In this document: positions 22,379 to 34,410 of the stretch, piece by piece
Numbering within the stretch: position 1 is the stretch's first letter
Layout: every line of letters starts with the position of its first letter
Source of the DNA: Doris montereyensis
Lineage: Eukaryota > Mollusca > Gastropoda > Nudibranchia > Dorididae
NCBI GenBank assembly: GCA_037039925.1
Contig: JAXRKP010000103.1
Location: 451,417-515,416 of the forward strand
Direction of reading: 5' to 3'
Length of the DNA stretch: 64,000 nucleotides
Notes under the pieces: model-generated
Database searches by the model: none
What the model saw: the letters and a program-made list of their open reading frames with translations, nothing else
Told to the model about the DNA's origin: nothing
Translations under genes and position numbers: made by a program

Positions 22379-22871
22379 CCCTTTTCCTCCTCCCTTTCGG
22401 GACCTCAGATCAACTTCCCACAGCCTATTCCTCCCCTCTTGATCATGGACCCTCTGATCGACATCCAACACCCTTTTCCTCCCTTTCCGATCATTGTCCC
22501 TCCGACTAACTCTCCACATCTTTCTCCTCCTCATACCTCTGTCTCCTCTCCTCCTCTGCCCGGCCCCTCCGATCGACACCTTTTCTTCTCTACCACTTAA
22601 CCACCCACCTATCGTCCTAGAGTCCGTGGCCTTTGTACCGTTGTACTACCATCCCCTCCCCCCCTCCTCCCACCCAAATCAAGCCTTTAACCGAGTCACG
22701 CCGATTTATCAGCGGTCTCCTTCCTAAGCTTAGACTAGCGAGGACACCGCTGGCTATCGCAAAGTGGGGAGTAGCCATAACGCTGACAGCCAGCTTACGT
22801 AAACAAAACTAATCAATAATCTCCATACTGCTTTATCGTACGATATTATATAAGTAACATAACAACTTTAG

Positions 22872-23000
22872 TTTCGTGGAATTTTACCCCGTCAACCATA
22901 TTTGTACAGACGCTTTCATTTTCAGCTCAGTGTGAAATTAAGACTGGGGGAAAAGACCAGAAAGTGACAAAATAAGAAATAGGACCTACGTACTGGTCCA
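22872..23000 (-). mobile_element. SINE-like family A copy, diverged
   Basis: The tail ttttaccccgtcaaccat, then gtgtgaaattaag, and the aagaaataggacctacg end are present; the gcggtgatctc motif is lost to an insertion. Confidence 0.6.
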
Positions 23001-23494
23001 AATCATCAACCTTCCACGACTGAACCGAAAGAACCACTGGTCATCGATCTCGTTGGAAACTGACCACCCCCACCACCTTGACAAAAAAAAGCTCGTCGCT
23101 AACCTTTCGAACCACCGCACATGGTGGACAGGACAACTTTTGAAACAGAGAAAGCAAATAAACGAACACAAACCAAAACAAGAAACGATTGCAGAGAGGC
23201 CTAACAAGCAAAACGCACGAGATCACACATAAGTAAGGAAATGGCCATCCAAACCTATGTAGTATGTGCAACCCGACAATGCAGTGGTATACGCAAGCTT
23301 TCCAAATGTGACAATTTATTGGCAACGGAATTGCGTTTTAAAATAGATGTCACCCCAATGGACAGAACGCGTTTACTACCCAGGGCACCTCGATGTTGAA
23401 CCTGAAAATGGAAAACATCAAACAAAGCAAACATCACTGGGAAAGGGCAATCATGAAGAAAAAAAAAACCTTGGAGGGGGGGGGGGGGGGAATG

Positions 23495-24010
23495 ATAACG
23501 AAAACACTTTTTAGGGAAAGGATGATAATGACAAACACCTAAGTGAGTGAAAGGATGATAATGACAAAAGCCGCGGGGAAAGGATGATGATAATGAACGT
23601 AACAAGGCACAGTATGGAAAGGATGATAATGAAAAAACCCATAGGGGAAGGATAATAATGAACAAGACAGGTCACGGTAGGGAAATGATGACAATGAACT
23701 AAAAGGTACCTTAGGGAAAAGAGAATAGGGCAGGGTAAGGAAATGATGATAATGAACTCAAAGGTACCTTAGGGGAAAGGATGATAATTAATCAAACAAG
23801 GTAACTTAGGGAGAGAAATAACTATGAGCGAAACATGACACCCAGGAAAAGGATGACATTGAACGAAACAAGATGCTTTAGGAAAAGGATGATAATGATC
23901 AAAACAAGATGCTTTAGGAAAGGGATGATAAGGATCGGAACAAGATACCAACGGGAAAGGATGATAATGGACGAAACATAGCACCTTAAAAATGGGGGAA
24001 GGGAAATGAG
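23495..24010. repeat. Degenerate minisatellite of about 30-40 bp
   Basis: Units share aaaggatgataatga, then a variable stretch such as acaaggtaccttaggg. About 14 can be followed, with much divergence. It begins after a G-run at about 23474-23490. Confidence 0.8.
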
Positions 24011-24314
24011 TAAAACAAGGTACATTGGGGGAACGGATGAAACTAAAGTAAAAACATAAAAACACTTAACGGAAAGGAGAAAACCAACGGCACTAGGCAC
24101 ATCGCGTGCGTGGAAATGAAAATACTGAGAGTACCACCTTGGGGGTAAAGTACGACAATACATTAAACGTAAAAAGGGCACTTCATAGAGAGGATGAAGA
24201 TGAACCACATTAGCAAGGCAACCAGTAGAACCTATCAACCGCTTCCTTGCCCACCAGGATGAAGGCTATACAGAACAAGTGTACACAACCCTTTTGTTTC
24301 ACATTAGAAGAGGC

Positions 24315-24460
24315 ATTACAATTTAGCCCCTCCACCGTTATATGCAATGATTTCACTTTCAGGGCAAATGAGAGGAAACGGCCAAATAAAATATACGCGA
24401 AAGAGCCAAGGGGAAAACTGTGGGACCCACCAGCATCCCATGCCAACCGCCCACTTAGAA
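24315..24460 (-). mobile_element. SINE-like family A copy
   Basis: aatttagcccctccaccgt, atgcaatgatttca, gagaggaaacggccaaa, and ending gtgggacccaccagcatcc with ccaaccgccca. Confidence 0.75.
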
Positions 24461-24564
24461 GAGGCATATATATATATACATTCATAAGTGTGGTGTAAGT
24501 GTTAGAAAATCGTTGAGACTTATAACTTTTATACGAATAGCGTAACAGACTGTTGGGAGTCGAT

Positions 24565-24785
24565 ATTTAGCCCCATTTTACCATGTGCGGTGATCACCAT
24601 TTTACCATGTGCGGTGATCGCCATTTACCATGTGCGGTGATCACCATTTACCATGTGCAGTGATCACCATTTACCATGTGCGGTGATCACGTGGTGAATT
24701 CAAAGGGACATGGGTGAGTGGTGAAGTGAAGGGAAATAAGTTGGGACCTGCCAATGCCAGAGGCGCCCGACAACGGCCCATGACA
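24565..24785 (-). mobile_element. SINE-like family A copy with 23-bp tail array
   Basis: Within one copy the tail piece accatttaccatgtgcggtg is repeated five times (about 24580-24690). The remainder follows: gtggtgaattcaaaggga, gtgaagtgaagggaaataag and gggacctgccaatgcc. Confidence 0.8.
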
Positions 24786-24831
24786 CTGAGCGAGGAGCCA
24801 TTCAGAACCTAGGAAGTTTTGTTTGTTTGTA

Positions 24832-25078
24832 TGACATGAACTGCATCCACCATATATATATATATGTATATGCGGTATTTGTTTGTATGACATGAACTGC
24901 ATCCACCATATACATATATATATATATATATATATTTGTTTATTTGTTTGTTTGACATGAACTGCATCCACCATATACATATATACATGCGGTAGTTGTT
25001 TGTTTTTGACATGAACTGCATCCACCAAATACATATATGTATATGCGGTAGTTGTTTGTTTGACATGAACTGCATCCA

Positions 25079-25175
<97 letters not shown>

Positions 25176-25315
25176 TGTTTGTTTGACATGAACTGCATCC
25201 ACCATATACATATATGTATATGCGGTAGTTGTTGTTTGACATGACATTAACTGCATCCACCATATATATATATATGTATATGCGGTAGTTGTTTGTTTGA
25301 CATTAAATGCATCCA

Positions 25316-25387
<72 letters not shown>

Positions 25388-25417
25388 TATTTGTTTGTTT
25401 GACATTAACAGCATCCA

Positions 25418-25502
<85 letters not shown>

Positions 25503-25585
25503 TAGTTGTTTGTTTTGACATTAACTGCATCCACCATATATATGTATATGCGGTAGTTGTTTGTTTGACATGGACTGCATCTACC

Positions 25586-25656
<71 letters not shown>

Positions 25657-25691
25657 GTAGTTGTTTGTTTGACATGAACTGCATCCACCAT

Positions 25692-25781
<90 letters not shown>

Positions 25782-25917
25782 TAGTTGTTTGTTTGACATG
25801 AACTGCATCCACCATATATATATATGTATATACGGTATTTTTTGATTGACATTTACTGCATCCACCATATATATATGTATATGCGGTAGTTGTTTGTTTG
25901 ACATGAACTGCATCCAC

Positions 25918-26016
<99 letters not shown>

Positions 26017-26046
26017 TAGTTGTTTGTTTGACATTTACTGCATCCA

Positions 26047-26111
<65 letters not shown>

Positions 26112-26144
26112 GTAGTTGTTTGTTTGACATGAACTGCATCCACC

Positions 26145-26230
<86 letters not shown>

Positions 26231-26285
26231 TAGTTGTTTGTTTGACATGAACTGCATCCACCATATACACATATATATATGCGGT
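24832..26285. repeat. Compound array: about 18 family-A-like units separated by (TA)n
   Basis: A unit of about 45 bp with gcggtagttgtttgtttg, acatgaactgcatccacc and atata repeats about 18 times. Between ccata and tgcggt each unit has a TA run from a few bases to about 90 bp (25081-25170 is among the longest). The last unit passes directly into a full family A copy at 26285. Both strands read Ile-Tyr repeats; these frames are not genes. Confidence 0.95.
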
Positions 26286-26545
26286 AGTTGTTTGTTTAAT
26301 TGAAAAATGTGCCCTGTACACCAGTGTGGTGATCTCAGTGGGAACGAAGAGGAAACAGCAAGGTAGCGAGAGGTGAAAAGGTAAAATGAAAGAAGTAGGA
26401 CCAGGTATCAGAAACGTCCGCTTACCGCCTGCACCACATGCGGTAATTTCAGGAGGTATTAAGAGGAAACAGCAAGATGAAAGACCAGCGAAAAGTGAAA
26501 GAAAAGAAGTAAGAACTACCAGTCGCACCCATCAACTGCCCTCAT
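26285..26545 (-). mobile_element. Two SINE-like family A copies in tandem
   Basis: Copy one runs from gtttgtttaattgaaaaatg through gtggtgatctcagtggg to aagaagtagg. Copy two starts at accacatgcggtaatttcag and continues to agtaagaactaccagtcgc. They meet at ccgcctgcaccaca, the same kind of junction as at 13.1 kb. Confidence 0.82.
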
Positions 26546-27144
26546 CTAGGAAGGAATAAAACCCATTAGAAACAAGACAGGTAAAGTATTTATATATATA
26601 TATATATATATAACAAAAGATAACAACAACACTTACAACAATAAGAAATAGCATGCATACAAATACATGTTACTTTTATATATTACGTCAATTACAGGAA
26701 AGAATAACAATAGAAAAGATTGACAAAGATACACAGAACAATGATTTTGTGTCCGAAATACACACAAACTAGATCTATAAGCTGCAATGATTTCTGATTG
26801 CATAGCACTAGCTATTAATTCTACGCCTTTCACGCGAAAAGTATGACAAAAGGCAATTCTGTGCTCAATGTCGTATCAACAAGATTTACTAACAAACTAT
26901 GAACATGCAGTTTAACTCAAGTGAGATGAGAAGAAATGTGAAAGAACAGGGGGGGGGGGAAAAAGATAATAGAAAGAAAGAAAAAGAGAAAAAAAGGAGG
27001 AAAGAAAGACAATCTATTAACTACTCCAAAGCCCCTCAACGTTTGTTTACCCAATACCCCACCACCCCCACCTGTTTCACAATCCTCGTAGACATATCAG
27101 TGTCTGTCTCAGGTTCCCTTTAGAAGCCACGCTGTTGTGTTTTG
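26546..27144. other. Unassigned AT-rich sequence
   Basis: A short TA run lies near 26593-26611 and a G9 run at about 26950-26959. No gene is seen. Confidence 0.5.
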
Positions 27145-27255
27145 GATTATTACATTCAAATTCACCCCCCCCTCCACCAATTTTGCTGTGATCTCAGGGA
27201 AAATTAAATAAGAGAAAGGGTAGTATGAAAACTAAGGGGAAAGACAGGTGTCAAC
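27145..27255 (-). mobile_element. SINE-like family A copy, diverged
   Basis: attcaaattcacc, a C7 run, ctccaccaattttg, ctgtgatctcaggg and aaattaaataagag are present; the head end is weak. Confidence 0.65.
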
Positions 27256-28354
27256 AGGCGAAGGCAAACAAAGAGGAGAGACGATGATAATAACAACAAT
27301 ATATGTCGACAAGACAAAAAAAAACAAATGGCACATTTACGTTGTCCACAACAACACACATATTTATTAATATACCTTTTTTTTTTTTTTGTTGGTGTAA
27401 TTTACAAAAAACCAAAGACTCAAGTATTGCACGCATGCGCGGGGAGGGGAGGGGAAGGGGTGGCACATCCAGCAGACACTTGGAAACTCCAAAAAAAGCT
27501 GGTATAACAATAAAAGAAATAAAAAATAAACAAGTTTTTTAAAATAAATAATAATATACAATTGGGTAGAGAAATCAATCACGGAGCACAGCGATCAAAA
27601 CAGGTACTATATTATATATTCCATGGTGTGTGCGTGTGTGTGTGTCTCTCTCCATCCAGGTGGGTGTACTCCAATGTATAAAAGCATAATCCAGAGACAC
27701 GACGACGATAACATGTGGAAAAACTAGAAGAAGTACATGGTCCGTGGACAATTACTCCAAAAACAAGGAGGGGGGTAGAATCTTCTCCTTTCTCTTCTTC
27801 TTCTTTCCAGGCGATTTTTATTTTAATATTTTCTCTTCAAGGCTGTTGCAACAATGATAATCAAAAGGGTATACTCCAAAAAATCTTTACCGGGGTATAA
27901 TCCAGAAATCATAAATATATAATCCGCGCTTGTTGCAAGCGATGGTCATAAAAATTTGGTAACAAAAAGTTTACAATGATACATCCTCGTATTAGCATAA
28001 TATATACATCCACAATGTAGGTAGGTGTCCTGGGTGGGGGGACGGGCAGCGGTAACGATGGCAGGCAGAGCACAGAAGTAAACTCAATCACGTAACGACA
28101 CACACTGTGACACTCCCAGAAAGAAACATGTCAAAACGAAAAAAAAATAATAATAAGAAATGAATTGTTAAAAAAAAAAGTTTTTTAAAAACCAAAGAGG
28201 AAATAACTCCATTTCACGACGAAGTGGTACGGGTATTTAACTCCATCACATAGAGAACAGTTATGCAGTACATCCAAATAGGGGTGGGCGGGTGGGTAGC
28301 TGAAACGCCAAATATCTAGGTAAAGTCATTATCAAGATCTCACGATATATAATA
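27256..28354. other. Unassigned AT-rich sequence
   Basis: It has several A and T homopolymer runs and a short GT run near 27630-27645. No coding or RNA gene is recognised. Confidence 0.5.
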
Positions 28355-28483
<129 letters not shown>

Positions 28484-28829
28484 TAAACATATTGAAAAAT
28501 GATTCATAAAAGGGGTGGGGAGCAGGTGAAACAGCCAAATATCTAGTAACGTCATTATCAAGATCTCACGAGAGGACTGCACACCAATATATTTGGAAGA
28601 AGAAAAAAACACAAAGGAAACACAAATAAGAGAAATACAGAAATGCCTTGGGGAATAATGTTTATTTCTGGAAAGTTGACCCCCCGACCCCAGGAGAAGG
28701 GGTGAGAGGACGCGTGCATCTGGGGAGGAAATAAGCAGAACAAGGCATGAAATATTGACAGGGGTGAGTGAGCGTTGATGACGTAACACGAAGGTCGATT
28801 TGCCGTGACAAAGCGTTACTACTCTTCCT

Positions 28830-28833
<4 letters not shown>

Positions 28834-28866
<33 letters not shown>
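28834..28866. repeat. (GA)n microsatellite
   Basis: A short pure GA run. Confidence 0.9.
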
Positions 28867-28870
<4 letters not shown>

Positions 28871-29435
28871 AAATGCGTTTCCCTTTGGCGCGTTATCGAC
28901 CTTAGCCCCCTCTTCCAATATTAACAATATCCTTTCACCGTTGCTACCGAGACTCTCTAATGCAGGGTGAAGGAGAGAATGGATAGTTATCGTTAAAGGT
29001 AAATACGGACGTACAGACTCAAAAAGCCAAATTCACGATTATCACGTCGTGGTCGACAGCCGCTATGGCTACACCGATACGTAAGGACGTCGCTTTTTAC
29101 GGACGGGAGATACTCGATGGCGAGAGAACATGAGGACACACCAACGTACACAGAATGGCGTGCAGCACATTGTCGGTTGTCGGTTGAGATAATACCGGTG
29201 TGTATGCTTGCAGCAGTAGTTCGTACCCTTGTGGATCATGTTGATTGGATGAGTCAATTAACAAAACCTCCATTGCTCGACAGATTTGTCACACCACTGT
29301 ACTATTCTAAAACGCGAAAATAGATCGAACAAACATACATCTCTGCCGTTTTTTGTAGAATGCTTGATAAGGCTAACAAAACCCAGGGGGAAAGGGGGGG
29401 GGGGGAAGAAGAAGAGAGAGAAGAGAAGAGAAGAA

Positions 29436-29436
<1 letters not shown>
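28867..29436. other. Unassigned sequence with a G-run
   Basis: No gene is recognised; a G12-type run lies at about 29395-29406. Confidence 0.5.

Positions 29437-29477
<41 letters not shown>
29437..29477. repeat. (GA)n microsatellite
   Basis: A pure GA run after agaagagaagag words. Confidence 0.93.
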
Positions 29478-29482
<5 letters not shown>

Positions 29483-30091
29483 AAATGTAAAGAGACCGCG
29501 AGATTATTGTTTTACTTCATTTAAATTAACGTAGCCTATTATGCGGTGACCTCAGTGTAAATGGATTTAGATCAACGTATGCCAAAAGGCTTGGGAAGGT
29601 GAACTGAGTAGAGTCTTGCGTGGGAGAGGCTGTGTCACAAACAGTAAAACCATCAGCTGATGACCTTTATATCTCCAAGCGCGATGTCGAGTATATTCCC
29701 TTTGACAATGTGGCCATGACGCATCTGACCTCTTACACAACGGTCGGACGGAAGGACGATGACACAGCACAATTTGGACAGCCAATGCATTTCCTGTAGT
29801 GTTTAAAATATTCTATTCTTACCATCTTACAATCGCCATTTTATTCAGACTGAGAGCAGAATGAGACTGAGGCCCTAACGGTGGGTTGAAAAGAGAAATG
29901 AACGGGCGGGGGGGGGAGAGACAACGGGATGGGGGAAGAGGTGGGGGGCGCATACGTGGACGAAGTTGAAAGGTCAGGGGTTAGCCTTAGGCAGAGCAGG
30001 ACGACCAACCCCAAGCATGAATACCAAGAGGAGGACAAACAAGAAGAAGACGGACGAATACTGGAGGTCGACAAGACTGCTACAAACTTAC
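29478..30091. other. Probable intron downstream of the SPEN exon
   Basis: By position this should be the intron after the minus-strand exon. It contains a family A fragment (tatgcggtgacctcagtg, about 29538) and G-runs near 29911-29950. I found no further exon. Confidence 0.45.
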
Positions 30092-30418
30092 GTTTGGCCC
30101 AACTGCTGAAGGAAGAGGACGCTGGGCGCGAGCTGGGCGCCGAGGTGGCGCTGGTGTAGCTGCCGTTGCCACTACGGATGTTACCGCCAGAGGTGGCCGC
30201 TGGGGCCCCACCGCCGCCGCTGTTTGACGCATTGGCCAGCACCACGGTGCCCGTGGAGCCCTCCCAGTAATCCGTGCGCAGGATTACCTCCCCCGAGCTA
30301 TTTTACAGCGTGGTGGGCCTTGGCGGCAGACTTGATATCATTGAAGGCCACGGTAGCTGTTTGACCGGAGTCATTATCCTTGGCGGTCTGAAGCTTGACG
30401 CTTTGGATCTTGCCGTAC
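30092..30418 (-). CDS. spen: Internal exon of a SPEN/Split ends homologue, RRM1 second half, frame broken by 1 nt
   Basis: SPEN is a very large nuclear RNA-binding transcriptional co-regulator in animals, acting in Notch, nuclear receptor and dosage pathways. On the minus strand this exon starts after an acceptor (tttctcattgcag, AG at 30420-30419) and reads YGKIQSVKL, then TATVAFNDIKSAAKAHHAV. This is the end of RRM helix 1/strand 2, strand 3 and helix 2. It ends in frame with LRTDYWEGSTGT and a Gly/Ser-rich linker, before a perfect donor GTAAGT (30091-30086). Human SPEN, from memory, has DIKSAQKAH followed by LRTDYNEP at the same places. In the assembly, frame 1 stops at TAG (30300-30298). 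The downstream frame fits if one base in the T4 run 30301-30304 is extra, giving 108 whole codons with split codons at both ends. Intact splice sites favour an assembly indel or recent lesion over an old or processed pseudogene. The first exon (start of RRM1) and later exons were not found here. Confidence 0.8.
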
Positions 30419-30445
30419 CTGCAATGAGAAATGGTAAAAATGAAC

Positions 30446-30448
<3 letters not shown>

Positions 30449-30508
<60 letters not shown>
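30449..30508. repeat. (AAT)n microsatellite in the SPEN intron
   Basis: About 20 AAT units lie 30 bases upstream (in gene direction) of the exon's acceptor site, so length changes could touch the branch-point region. Confidence 0.96.
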
Positions 30509-30510
<2 letters not shown>

Positions 30511-30779
30511 GACAGCCATAGCTGAAAAGTAAACGGAATCAAGGATCAATTAAGTGACATGGGATGATCTTACGGTCATTTAAAATGTCATAGGAGGACG
30601 AATGATAATAACATACGGTTACGACCTACCAACTACTGCAGTCCCACACTCTTGGGCGCAAGTTTACAACGTGGACATTTTGATGTACCGGTACACGACG
30701 ACGTAATAAGTCGACAAGAAGTTGCTCCTGAAACGAAGCCCCCATTCAGAGGGAGCTTTAAATATGAGAGTTAAAAAGC
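30509..30779. other. Probable SPEN intron sequence
   Basis: It holds a possible family A relic (acgacctaccaactactg near 30625) and nothing else recognised. Confidence 0.4.
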
Positions 30780-31040
30780 AAACCTCGTTCATAGTAGAGA
30801 CGATGATTTAAGAACAGACCTCGTTCATGAGAACGATAGTTAAAGAACGATGAGTTAAAGAAAAGACAGACCTCGTTCACAGTAGAGACGATGAGTTAAA
30901 GAACAGACCTCGTTCATAGAAGACACGATGAGTTAAAGAACAGACCTCGTTCATAGTAGACACGATGATTGAAAGAACAGAACTCGTTCATAGTAAACAA
31001 GATGATTTAAGGAACAGACCTCGTTCATAGTAGACAAGAT
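30780..31040. repeat. Minisatellite of about 37 bp, about 7 copies
   Basis: Units contain gaacagacctcgttcatag, tagacacgatga and gttaaa. The second unit is rearranged and lacks part of the centre. Confidence 0.9.
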
Positions 31041-31144
31041 GGCTGCTCGATGGACAAAAAAAAACCCCTGATTGCATCGTCGTGACTATTTCACTGCATC
31101 ACTAGTCTAAGTGTTGGGTTTTTCTGTAAAACACAACCAGGTGA

Positions 31145-31280
31145 GCTTTACGTTTCATCGAAATTTCCCCAATACACCATGTGCTATGATTTCAGAGGAA
31201 ACAGCCAGATGAAAGATAAGTGGACGAATAAAGGGAAAGAAGTAGGCCTTACCAGTACCACCTACCAACTCGTCACCCAT
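31145..31280 (-). mobile_element. SINE-like family A copy
   Basis: catcgaaatttccccaata, gctatgatttcagaggaaac, agccagatgaaagataag and gaagtaggccttaccagta are in order. The gggtgaattaag part is deleted. Confidence 0.8.
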
Positions 31281-31434
31281 AAGAAAAGGAGGGGGGCATG
31301 ACCTTTGAGGTGGACTAAGCCTACAACAACAAAACAACCACCACCCATTATTATAATAATCGTAGCCGCGAAACATGGCCCAGAAATCAACAAGCAGCAG
31401 CAGTAACAGCAGCTGCCTGAGGGGACACCACGAC

Positions 31435-31945
31435 CATGCTGCCACTAGCGCCGCTGGGGTTAATCCACATGGACCATTACTACTTTAATAATAATTGTAG
31501 CCAGTACACTATAGTAGCCGCTCTCTTCGTTTACTTCGCACTGAAAAATGGCCACCGGGACATAAAGCAACAACAATTACTAACACCCCCCCCCGTGTTG
31601 GTTCCGGTGAGATTGCATGTGAAAGAATTCAGGGGCACGCTGAAATACAAGTTCAGATAATAGTATAATTGCAAAAACTTGGTTCAAAAAGGCACACACA
31701 AAAAAACAACAACCCAGCAGTAGTATCTGCCTACTCCAGGGACTCCATGCTCCCACCAGCGCCGCTAGGGTTAATCACCAAGACTATTATTATAACTAGT
31801 GTAGCCAGTAGTGGCCGCGCCCTTTGTCTATATTTTACTTGCCACTGACAGGTGGACACTGGGACACCTACGGCAACAACAACAATTACTGCCCCCGTGT
31901 TGGTTTGGTGAGATTGGATGTGAAAGAAATCCGTGAACGGTGGAA
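31435..31945. repeat. Diverged direct duplication, two blocks of about 200 bp
   Basis: Block one (31435-31640) and block two (31747-31945) share agcgccgct, ggttaatc, ttgtagccag/tgtagccagt, acaacaattact, ccccgtgttggtt and ggtgagattg in the same order. The offset is about 311 bp. This could be a tandem duplication or two copies of an undescribed dispersed repeat. Confidence 0.75.
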
Positions 31946-32134
31946 TATGCATCAAACAAATACACGACACCTATTGTAGTCGTGCGCTTTGGCCTCGGGG
32001 TGGTGGCTCTTCCTCCGGATGGTGGCTCTGGGGGGGGGGGGAAAGACGCTGGGACATTATTCTCACAACAGATCGCTTCATCCCAACCAGATGCAAGCGC
32101 GACTACCAGCTTTGGTAGATGACAGGGACATCCT

Positions 32135-32250
32135 ATGCTGGCAGTTTCATTGAAATTTACCACGTCAACCATAGGCGGTGGTGATCTCAGGGAAAAGAGG
32201 GATAAAAGAGTGAAAAGAAAGACGTAGGACTTACCAGCGTATCTCTTAAA
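32135..32250 (-). mobile_element. SINE-like family A copy
   Basis: gtttcattgaaatttaccac, gtcaaccat, ggtggtgatctcaggg and agacgtaggacttaccagc; the aaacagcaagatg centre is deleted. Confidence 0.8.
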
Positions 32251-32317
32251 CCACCTACTCCTGGGGAAGTCCCATGTTATTCAGAGACGCGGCCGGGGCA
32301 GGGGGTGGTATGTAATA

Positions 32318-32470
32318 TTACGTCATCCCCATATGCGATTATCTCAGGGTGAATAAGAATAAAGCAGCAAGTGTGGAAAGAAGACCAGTGAAGGAGTTGG
32401 GTTGTTTGGGGAGAGGGGGGGGGAGTGGTTAAGAAGTAGGACTAGGACCTACCAGTACCTCCCACGGAAC
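32318..32470 (-). mobile_element. SINE-like family A copy with G-run
   Basis: catccccatatgcgattatc, tcagggtgaataagaa and taaagcagcaagtg. After a G9-type insertion come aagaagtagg and acctaccagtacctccc. Confidence 0.75.
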
Positions 32471-32956
32471 AAAAGGTACAACAGTAACATGACACATAAG
32501 TGCACTTTCTTTTAACAAAAAGGAAGAGTAAACATGATGAGAACGGTGAGTTTAAAACACAGAGAGACCACTTTCATAATGAAAATTTAAAAAATGCATG
32601 TACAGAGAGGACGATGTGTTAAAACAGAAAGAACGCTGTGTCAGAATAGCATGGCACAACGACGGCGAAAAGCCAGCGTGCTACCATGACTCACGTGGAA
32701 GGCTGCCATCTTGGCAATGGCATGCATCGCGGGCTTTCCCCAGGGAACAAGAGGAAATATCAAGTATCACGAATGGAAACACGTGTACTCGACATGCGTA
32801 CATTTGCACACACACACACGCCGTGATGGAATGAGGACGATGCCCTATTTAACCTTGGCAATCCACACACGGACTAACAACTTGAGAGGAATTCAAAACG
32901 TGCAATGTAAAGCTGGGGTGGAGTGTGATGGACAAATTGAAAGGAAGCCAGATGAT

Positions 32957-32964
<8 letters not shown>
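32471..32964. other. Unassigned sequence
   Basis: Short open + frames (32598-32834) lack recognisable domains. A CA run lies near 32808-32820. Confidence 0.45.
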
Positions 32965-33034
<70 letters not shown>

Positions 33035-33074
33035 GCAGAAATAGAGAGGAGACAGACAGACAGACAGACAGAGA
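32965..33074. repeat. (GA)n with (ACAG)n microsatellite
   Basis: A GA run of about 65 bases is followed by acagacag units. Confidence 0.95.
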
Positions 33075-33141
33075 AAGAGACCAAAGGTTGAACTTTGGCG
33101 GCCCCTGCATTGTGGTGACGCGACCTTTACCTTCCTCCGCC

Positions 33142-33309
33142 ATGGCAGCACAGTGTAGTGTCAATCTAATCAACGGACTTGGTCCCCACATTCAACTCTT
33201 TTCGGCTTTCAATTTGGCGCCATCGGGCGATAAGCTACCAACCACGGCCTCCCCGTTCAAGTTTCAAGTTTTCATACCTTGCAACAAGAAGTTTGTTACT
33301 GTAACTTAG
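33142..33309 (+). CDS. Possible small ORF with good start context, unknown function
   Basis: An ATG in a ccgccatgg context opens 55 codons beginning MAAQCSVNLINGLG and ending KKFVTVT before TAG. Composition is not repeat-like, unlike nearly all other frames around it. No domain, signal peptide or membrane segment is evident, and nothing confirms translation. It could equally be chance or part of an unseen exon. Confidence 0.15.
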   Translation: MAAQCSVNLINGLGPHIQLFSAFNLAPSGDKLPTTASPFKFQVFIPCNKKFVTVT

Positions 33310-33336
33310 TGTAACCCAGAGGAAGGAGAAGAGGTC

Positions 33337-33344
33337 TATAAATA
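33337..33344 (+). promoter_or_regulatory. Candidate TATA box
   Basis: TATAAATA followed by G lies in a non-repetitive, moderately GC-rich stretch. The next 250 bases contain agccagccagccag words and no long ORF. A transcript starting near 33365-33370 is conceivable, but no independent evidence exists. Confidence 0.2.
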
Positions 33345-33599
33345 GCACTCAGACCTAATTTACGAACCAACACGTCGTACCAATCTAGCCAAGGCCGAGC
33401 CAGCCAGCCAGTGCCTACTTACCTACTAGATCTAGAATACCTGAACCTAGCCAGCCACCACCAGCCCAGTTCTAGTCGTTCCATTACCTACAGGAGGCAA
33501 AGGCTCCAGCGATTGAGGTTGAGTAAGACTACGAGTAAGAATAGATCCTTCTTTTCAACGGAAGCAGTCGACCAAAACCAAGAGCGGGGTTAGGGTGGA

Positions 33600-34138
<539 letters not shown>

Positions 34139-34289
34139 GCAAATGACAAACATTTCAAGGGTAGAGGTAGAGAGATGCAATTCAGCACAACCAGCAAACA
34201 TGACACGACACATGTACGCACAGTGAGTGCTCCACCGTGCCAAACTAACAGCTACTCAGCTTCTTTGACAGCGATCACTTCTCTCGACG

Positions 34290-34410
34290 ATTGATTGATT
34301 GAAATGTCTCCTCTATCATATGCGGTGATCTCAGAGTGAAGAAGAGGAAACAGTAAGATGAAAGATAAGTGAAAGAAGTAAAGGAAAATATGAATACGTA
34401 ACAGTACACC
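34290..34410 (-). mobile_element. SINE-like family A copy running into an array
   Basis: attgaaatgtctcctctatc, atatgcggtgatctcagagt, gaggaaacagtaagatgaaa and gataagtgaaagaag are clear. The taccaaccacccc end then becomes the first unit of the 56-bp array that follows. Confidence 0.82.

Noticed and set aside
21604..22600. Overlapping Pro/Ser/His-rich + strand frames of up to 270 codons
   Set aside because: They are explained by a 40-bp tandem repeat without stops; no signal, domain or splice context supports a gene.
24687..26528. Large Ile-Tyr repeat frames on both strands, up to 315 codons
   Set aside because: They are translations of (TA)n and the 45-bp units between them.
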